Shown piece after piece: positions 58,474-64,000 of a stretch of 64,000 nucleotides of DNA. The notes below the pieces were generated by a model. That model was not told the DNA's origin. It did no database searches and saw nothing but the letters and a program-made list of their open reading frames with translations. Source of the DNA: Anastatus disparis (Eukaryota > Arthropoda > Insecta > Hymenoptera > Eupelmidae). Both the position numbers and the translations under genes were made by a program. Within the stretch, counting starts at the first letter, position 1. Each line of letters begins with the position of its first letter. Location: positions 3,555,501-3,619,500 of the forward strand of contig JAFFSR010000351.1 in NCBI GenBank assembly GCA_017163975.1. Reading direction: 5' to 3'.

Positions 58474-59360
58474 TTAGCCTCAAGTTTTTATCAAGTACCA
58501 GTTTTACCAGAACACAGAAAGCGTACTGCATATTCTACTCATAAAAGGCATTGGAAACTGAAACAAACACCAATGGGCCTTAAAAACGCACCTGCTATAT
58601 TTTGAAGGATAATGAATTGAAAATTACAAGGATTAATAGGTACTATATGTTTCGTATATTTATATGGCATTATAGTATATTCAAAAACCATTAAAGAACT
58701 TACAAATATTATTTGATCAACTTAGAATTGCAAGATTAAAACTGCAACCCGATAAATGCGAGTATATCAATCCAGAACTAGAATATTTAGGACGTCTCAT
58801 CATAGAGAAAAGAGCATATCCTAACCCAAATAAATTAGAATGTATAAGTAATCATAAACAACCTTCCAATCAAAAAGAAATCAGACAATTTCAAGGATTA
58901 TGTGAAAATTATAGGAAATTTATTAAAAATTATGGTAAAATCACAGCACCTCTTAACAAATTGATGAGTAAAAATATTGCGTTTAATTTTGATGATAGAT
59001 GCAAAAAGGCCTTTGAAATATCAAAGGAAAAATTAACATCATCGCCTATATTAGAATACCTTAATTTGGAAGAGATGTTCACACTGACAATAGATCCAAG
59101 TAACGGAGGACTTGGTGCGATTCTCAGTTAAAGTGATTAAAAGAAAGAAAAAGATTTACCATGCGCCTATGCTTTAAGAACACTCAATCAATCTGAAAAG
59201 AATTATTCAACCACCGAAAAGGAATCATTAGCAGCAGTATGGGCAATGTGACTTTTTGGACATTTTTTATATAAAAAACCTTTTTTTTAATAACAGATCA
59301 TGCACCATTAGCAGGTATCATAAAATTAAAATTACCAGAAATTGGATCTAGAATTTTTAA
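58474..59360 (+). pseudogene. Retroelement RT C-terminal part and RNase H
   Basis: Continues at 58490 with FYQVPVLPEH and TPMGLKNAPAIF (RT motif B), then a stop at 58603. The motif normally containing the catalytic Asp pair reads YLYGIIVYSK at 58659: both Asp are replaced (Tyr-Gly), so RT would be dead even without the stops. RNase H is visible at 59085 (LTIDPSNGGLGAILS) and 59190 (NYSTTEKESLAAVWAM), with stops between and after. Confidence 0.8.
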
Positions 59361-59364
59361 ACTT

Positions 59365-60194
59365 TTGTTGAAAATCAGAGACTTGCAACCTATAAGAGAA
59401 TATAAAAAGAGCAAATTGAATACTAATACCAATGCTCTTAGCCGAGCATTTGTTGCAAGAAGAAAAAATCCACGAATAAAATACGTTAATGCTATAGAAG
59501 ATGATATAATATATAACAATACTGATAATCAAGACATAAAACAAGTTTTAAAAGAAATACTATCTAAATACACAAAAGAACAAATATTGGAACTGAGAGA
59601 TCTTGACAGAAAGAAATTCTTTCATGCTACAGATCATTTAAAAACTATATCAGCCCAAAAAGGTATAAAGGAAATAACACTTGTATACTTACGGACAGAG
59701 AAAGAATCTAAATATGAAAAAATAGAAGTGAAACATGCATGCAAAGGAGACATTATACTCACTCCAAATAAAGAGTTAATACAATCAGCAATAAATTACT
59801 TACGCAGTCCTCATCCTAACTATAAAGGAGAAATTATAGTATTAAGAAATTTTTACGATGCTTCAGCTCAAGATTTATCATTAAAGCTTGCTCGTTTTCC
59901 AAGAAAAATCCGAATCAAGAGTTTAGCACAGACTTACGTGGATTGTGAAAAGACTATGAAAGCATTAATAGCTAGAGCCCATAGCGAAGTTTATTGGGCT
60001 TATGATAAAACTATGTTCCTGCTGCGTAAATATTGTTGGGAAACAAAAGCAGAAGAGGTTAGAAATTGGATCGATACTTGCGACCACTGTGCGGAAAGAA
60101 ATTCTAATAACAGATTCAAGGCGCCAGGCACTATTATAAACATGCCAAAAGAAATCAACGAATTATGGTATATAGATCATGCTGAAGAAAAGGT
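59365..60194 (+). pseudogene. Retroelement integrase, N-terminal part
   Basis: The open frame begins with the RNase H-integrase linker (KLNTNTNALSR) and contains the zinc-binding domain: AHSE..YWAYDKT..YCWETK..CDHC. The first His and both Cys are kept; the second His (normally GH.G) is lost (YWAYD). The start of the catalytic core with its first acidic residue is seen as LWYIDHAEE (about 60168), immediately before the insertion at 60195. Confidence 0.75.
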
Positions 60195-60945
60195 AATAAT
60201 AGTATATTACGTTCCGAGGTACGAAACAGGCTCATTACATGCGCGTCTAAGTTTGCTTTGCGAGGCGTCAGCCTCGCAAAGCAAAACACGCGCATATGAT
60301 GAGCCTTTTTCGTGCCGAGGAGCGTAAGCAACTATAGCATATGTTGAGAGCGTGAAAGAGAGAAAGAAAGACAGAAAGAAAGAAAGAATCGAAAATAAAT
60401 AATTTTTTTTATTTAATATTTCAAATGAATAAAATGAGTAATGAAACAAAAAAATACATGTGAGAACATGAATATTTAAGAATTTTATTTGTGTTTTAAT
60501 GTCTGAAGTGTCTAAAAACGTGTTGTAAGTGTCGTGAAAAAAATATTTTGGGTTAAAAAAATGTTGTGTATGTACGTAAGAAATGTGAGAAAACCGAACA
60601 TATGTATCTTATAGCTGCTAACATAGGATACATAGTAAATATTCAAATCATAATTCATATGAAAAAAGAACGCGTGTAATTATCATGTGTGTGTATTTCA
60701 TAATTTTAACATTCATAAGTCTAACAATGTTAGATGTATAATAACAAAGGTTAGACATGTGGTGTATATATAGATATACTCGGAACACATACAGCAGACA
60801 GTGAAGCGACCGAAACTGCTATAGTATGAAGGTGCGCAGTAGCTTCTGAGCATGTGACTATAAAGAAAAACGTGAATGTAATTTGCCCGTTCCCTGCAGC
60901 ACGAGAGGCACTTTTAGGCGAAGTTCCGGCGCGGGTATGAAGGAA
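60195..60945. mobile_element. Insertion splitting integrase, with hairpin MITE at its left end
   Basis: 60195-60342 is a palindrome: atagtatattacgttccgagg with complement ctcggcacg..cgtaagcaactat, and ttgctttgcgaggc/gcctcgcaaagcaa at the centre. From 60343 to 60945 there is non-coding DNA with a gaaagaaag tract (60355-60395) and a GC-richer end (60780-60945). Whether this is one insertion or two is not resolved. Confidence 0.6.
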
Positions 60946-61576
60946 AATTACTTTTTATTATAGAAGCGCTTTCACAATATTCTAAAGTTTGCCAATTAAA
61001 AAATTTAGATTAAACTACGCAATCTATGGAAGATTTAATGAGTAAGTGAGGAATACCAAAGAAATGAATACGTGACAATGCAGCTATGTTTACATTAAGG
61101 GTATTTCAAAATTTATTAGAAAAACCTGAAATAGGATATATACCAACAATTCCATCACATCTATAATCAAATGGTATAGTAGAAAGGCTTAGAAGGACTT
61201 TGCAGAAAAGAATAATTAGAGTAGTCTCGAAAAAAAAGCTTTTACCCAATTATTACTGCCTATAATAGAACAATACACCCTTCAACAAAATATGTACCTT
61301 ATAAATTATTATTTGGACGAATCTTACCTGAAGAAAATTGGAACCATGGTAAGTTAAATTCACTAAATAAGCGACTGGAAGAAAATACAAAGAAAGCAAA
61401 AGAAACAAGAGAAAATATACAAAGATCAAAGGAAATAAATAAAAATACAGTTGATAACAGACAAACTTTAAGAATCAACCCACAACCAGTGGATGGGGTC
61501 AATTTTAAAATATCGCGCCATTTGTAGGACCAGCAACAATTCTCACAGTCAATAATGAAAGTCAGGCGACATTTTA
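60946..61576 (+). pseudogene. Retroelement integrase, C-terminal part
   Basis: Resumes with FLLLIEALSQYS; stops occur in ..NLD*TTQS.. and ..MSK*GIPK. The second acidic residue is visible in IRDNAAMF (61073) and the third in SNGIVERLRRTL (61168), preceded by a stop. ITAYN-like and PSTKY..LLFGR words (about 61250-61320) lead to a C-terminal FVGPATILTV block ending at TAA about 61574. It overlaps the env start. Confidence 0.7.
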
Positions 61577-62811
61577 ATGAGATATCACGCTTATCTCAAA
61601 TCTCTTCTCTGTTACAGATAAAAGCAATAATCATAATATTAACAGTCATGTTAATTCATGCATTTCATTACTGCAAAGCAGATATAGAAATTACGCCAGC
61701 TAATATACTAATATTACAGATAAATTACGGAACTGCTTATGTGTTCGAAGATACTTGGACTATTGTTAATTACATAAATCTTACAGCCTTTATACAAAAT
61801 AAAATAGACATTCAAAATCGATTAACAAAAATCAAAGAAGTATGTACTAATGTTCACTGTACTGCAAAAGATTTCATAATGCATCAAGAAATACGTCCAA
61901 ATGAACTATCCGCAAGATTACCCTTAATTTTACATTCAGAGCGCAACAGAAAGAAGAGAGGATTATTCAACTTTATAGAAACAGGCAGCAGATTCTTATT
62001 TAGTACCTTAAATTTTGATGATGCCAAATCTATAGATCAAGGGATAGACAAGCTATATAAACACACAGAAGACTCGCTAGTAGCGAATCACAAATCAAAC
62101 ATTGTATATGAAAGGAACCTTCGGTTTATTTGCAAAAGGCTCCTATATATTTAAAGAAAATGAAGATCGATTAATATACTGGAGTCTTGGAATACCAGCA
62201 ATGCTCAACAATTACCAAGGCAACCAAATTGTATTACTTAGTCTGCAAGAAATTGATACATCGCTAGAGGAGTATGAGGCCTATATATCAGATTTATTCA
62301 ATCCTATAAATATAGCAGGAAATGAAATATTTTCACCTGCATTATTAAAACCTGATTTTTTAATAAATGGTCTACAAAGTTTATATATGAAGCAGCAATA
62401 CGATGATATGTTAATAACACTGACAATGAAAAACTATTTTTGAATATTACAAGTTATGACTTTTACATCATACATTAAAACAGACGGACTCGAAATAGTT
62501 GCTAAATATCCCATTATCCACAATAACCAGTACAAAATCCTCAAATATAAGCCTTTACCTATCGAAAGACGTTTTAAAAACACAGCAATATTAGATATAG
62601 CTGATCAATATGTACTAACAACCTGGGATATATCAAAATATACGACTTTATCGAGTATAAATGATTGTAATTAACTTGACAATGCAAAATAATATAAACT
62701 ACAAATTTTACTTAGGCTAACAGACTCATTATCCGCCTGCGATAGAATATTATTAAATGACACGAGCAAATGTAAAGAACACTATTTCTCTTCAACTCAT
62801 GATTTTGTAAA
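61555..62811 (+). pseudogene. Retroelement env, F-protein-like fusion glycoprotein, broken
   Basis: The first frame (61555-62154) has a hydrophobic signal-peptide-like segment at residues 21-38 and, at residues 130-135, the basic furin-type site RNRKKR directly before GLFNF, the start of a fusion-peptide-like segment followed by FDDAKSIDQGID. This layout is that of errantivirus env and baculovirus F proteins, membrane fusion glycoproteins. A frameshift near 62120 moves the reading to the next frame (62102-62443), which stops at 62441 and resumes in the same frame to 62674. A last recognisable piece (SACDRILLNDTSKC) ends about 62811. No transmembrane anchor found. Not functional. Confidence 0.75.
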
Positions 62812-63480
62812 ACGTATAGTAAATGATAAAGGCTATAGCGGGATAAGAGGGTTAAATCGGCCCTAGCCGAGATCTTTACGGCTCGTTGCTTATTCAATAG
62901 AGCTGCCAAGCTGCCACCACGGTCCAAAAATTTTCAAAACTTGTTTTTTCTTAAAAAAATTTTTCCGTGTACAATTTACGGATAAAAAATCTGGAAATAT
63001 GCAAATGGGTTTTTAATTTTATTAAGAATTATCCAGATTTTTTTACCTCGAAATTACAATTTTTAATGATATTTAAAGTTTCTTATCGTTCTTTTATATA
63101 TAAAGATAATATTTGGCTAAAACTTAAATGGCTTTTTTTATGTATTTTTTTGCTTACTTTCCAACGCTGGATCGCCGAAATTATTTTCCCACCAGAACAT
63201 GCTCAAAAATCGAAAAAACAGCAAAAAACGGGGTTCTAGCGTTTTTTCTGTTTTTCTTTCACCATCACCTCAAAAACACGTTTATACACTAAATAATTAG
63301 AGATTTTAATACCTTAGGACTTATAACCCAGTTAAATTACACATCAGCGAGCCGCGTAGACCCTAAAAACTCAAGAAAACACGGATTTTCCGGAGTTTTC
63401 CCGTTTTCTTTGGACCAAGCTTTGTGAAATATTTATCAAAAGCCAATACATTAATAAAAATCTGTTTACTTACAATCTCT
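62812..63480. other. Unassigned DNA between env remnant and block A
   Basis: AT-rich with a GC-richer start (gggttaaatcggccctagcc at about 62849). The 90-aa frame at 62967 is low-complexity. It may be a further insertion that removed the env C-terminus. Confidence 0.4.
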
Positions 63481-63815
63481 ACAATCCGACTACACATGTC
63501 TACTTATCCCTAGTAACCAACTGTGCACGTTTATAGCCTATAGAGACTTACTGCACATACGTTCTAGCCCTGCAGACCATCTGCGCAGTTTATAACCAGT
63601 AGAGAATTACTGCACATAATTACAACCTTTGAAGGAAGGACTAAATGTACAGCATGACAGCTCCTACAAATCGACTGCGTATCTCCATATATTGCTTTAA
63701 CCTTCTGCACATGCGCAAGCCTCCTTTAACTTCCCTTTATATGTTTATTATATTGCAATCGATATCCTACCCCAATATCCTTGGGAGACCTCGATTCTCT
63801 TAAGTTACAGCGTCA
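63480..63815 (+). repeat. Repeat block A, copy 2 (candidate LTR)
   Basis: Matches 1775-1972. Internally two units of about 65 bases, each ending in gag.cttactgcacata or gaattactgcacata, stand in tandem (63520-63580, 63590-63620). Position after env suggests a 3' LTR, unproven. Confidence 0.45.
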
Positions 63816-63829
63816 AGACACGACCAAAC

Positions 63830-64000
63830 TTTATGTACGTAATACGTTTTGACTATTAACGCAGTTGTAAGATTGCGCCATCATCAAGTTACGAAGATCC
63901 AGTAACCAAGCATAGCTTTCTTCAGTGTTATTGAAACACCACAAACGAGTATTTACTAAAAAAAAAATAAACAAGTTAAATAATGAAGTAGCACTCTGTT
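63830..64000 (+). repeat. Repeat block B, copy 2, cut by the window end
   Basis: Reverse complement of 2272-2512 (see there). Contains ttgactattaacgcagttg and ttcttcagtgttattgaaac. Confidence 0.55.

Larger units (their letters stand above)
52842..63810 (+). mobile_element. Errantivirus-like (Ty3/gypsy with env) retroelement, heavily decayed
   Basis: Recognisable in order: gag, protease, RT, RNase H, integrase, env, all on the plus strand. It is interrupted at 53997-55859, 56380-56612, 57876-58473 and 60195-60945, and altered after 62811. Most domains carry stops or frameshifts. Neither LTR is proven: the left leader repeat and the block at 63480-63810 are candidates but do not match each other by eye. 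The element can produce neither particles nor enzymes. Confidence 0.8.

Noticed and set aside
60340..60945. Possible independent gene between the integrase halves
   Set aside because: No ORF of note; low-complexity gaaagaaag tract; best explained as inserted non-coding DNA.

Overview
This window is AT-rich eukaryotic DNA of the kind found in an insect intron or intergenic region. Spliced GT-AG structure, tRNA-derived SINEs, a LINE, a piggyBac-like transposase remnant and an errantivirus-like (Ty3/gypsy with env) element together point to an insect. A hymenopteran such as an ant is my best guess, but that is inference. Everything was read by eye: repeat ends are good to about 5-20 bases, and family names come from motif recognition, not a database search.

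Host genes: I can support only one. A 323-bp exon at 19873-20195 (+) encodes a WH2 actin-binding motif followed by a coiled coil. It closely resembles the C-terminal part of insect forked/espin-like proteins. A plausible short terminal exon lies at 20299-20415. No other convincing host exon was found.

Layout. 0-2.8 kb: nested palindromes and two repeat blocks (1.8 and 2.3 kb) that recur at the far right end of the window. 2.8-18.5 kb: a long inverted repeat (arms about 1.5-1.8 kb) encloses 11 kb that holds a 6-kb TTAA-bounded element (5839-11864), two unrecognised small ORFs overlapping as TAATG (8.2-8.9 kb), and a chain of TTAA-bounded palindromic elements at 13.0-15.4 kb. 18.5-22 kb: SINE-like repeat, host exons, more TTAA elements. 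22.9-25.7 kb: one giant palindrome with internal tandem units. 26-31.5 kb: a Russian-doll nest of TTAA elements, a CR1/L2-like LINE with a visible target-site duplication, and a palindromic element carrying both a SINE and a TTAA MITE. 33.7-38.8 kb: tRNA-like repeat split by another palindrome, microsatellites, near-perfect hairpin. 38.8-41.4 kb: piggyBac-like element with a broken transposase that keeps all three Asp. 41.7-46.5 kb: microsatellite and minisatellite modules with a second LINE copy whose RT frame is open. 48.2-49.4 kb: a second piggyBac 5' end, an inverted satellite copy and a LINE tail. 51.0-52.3 kb: a diverged array of about 165-bp units. 52.8-63.8 kb: a decayed errantivirus-like element (gag, protease, RT, RNase H, integrase, env) interrupted by at least four insertions.

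The most striking theme is the TTAA-bounded, largely palindromic, non-coding elements: nine copies or more, sharing target sites in tandem or nested in one another. In several cases a paralogous copy elsewhere in the window still shows the empty TTAA. The piggyBac-like transposase remnants in the same window give a candidate source family for their mobilisation.
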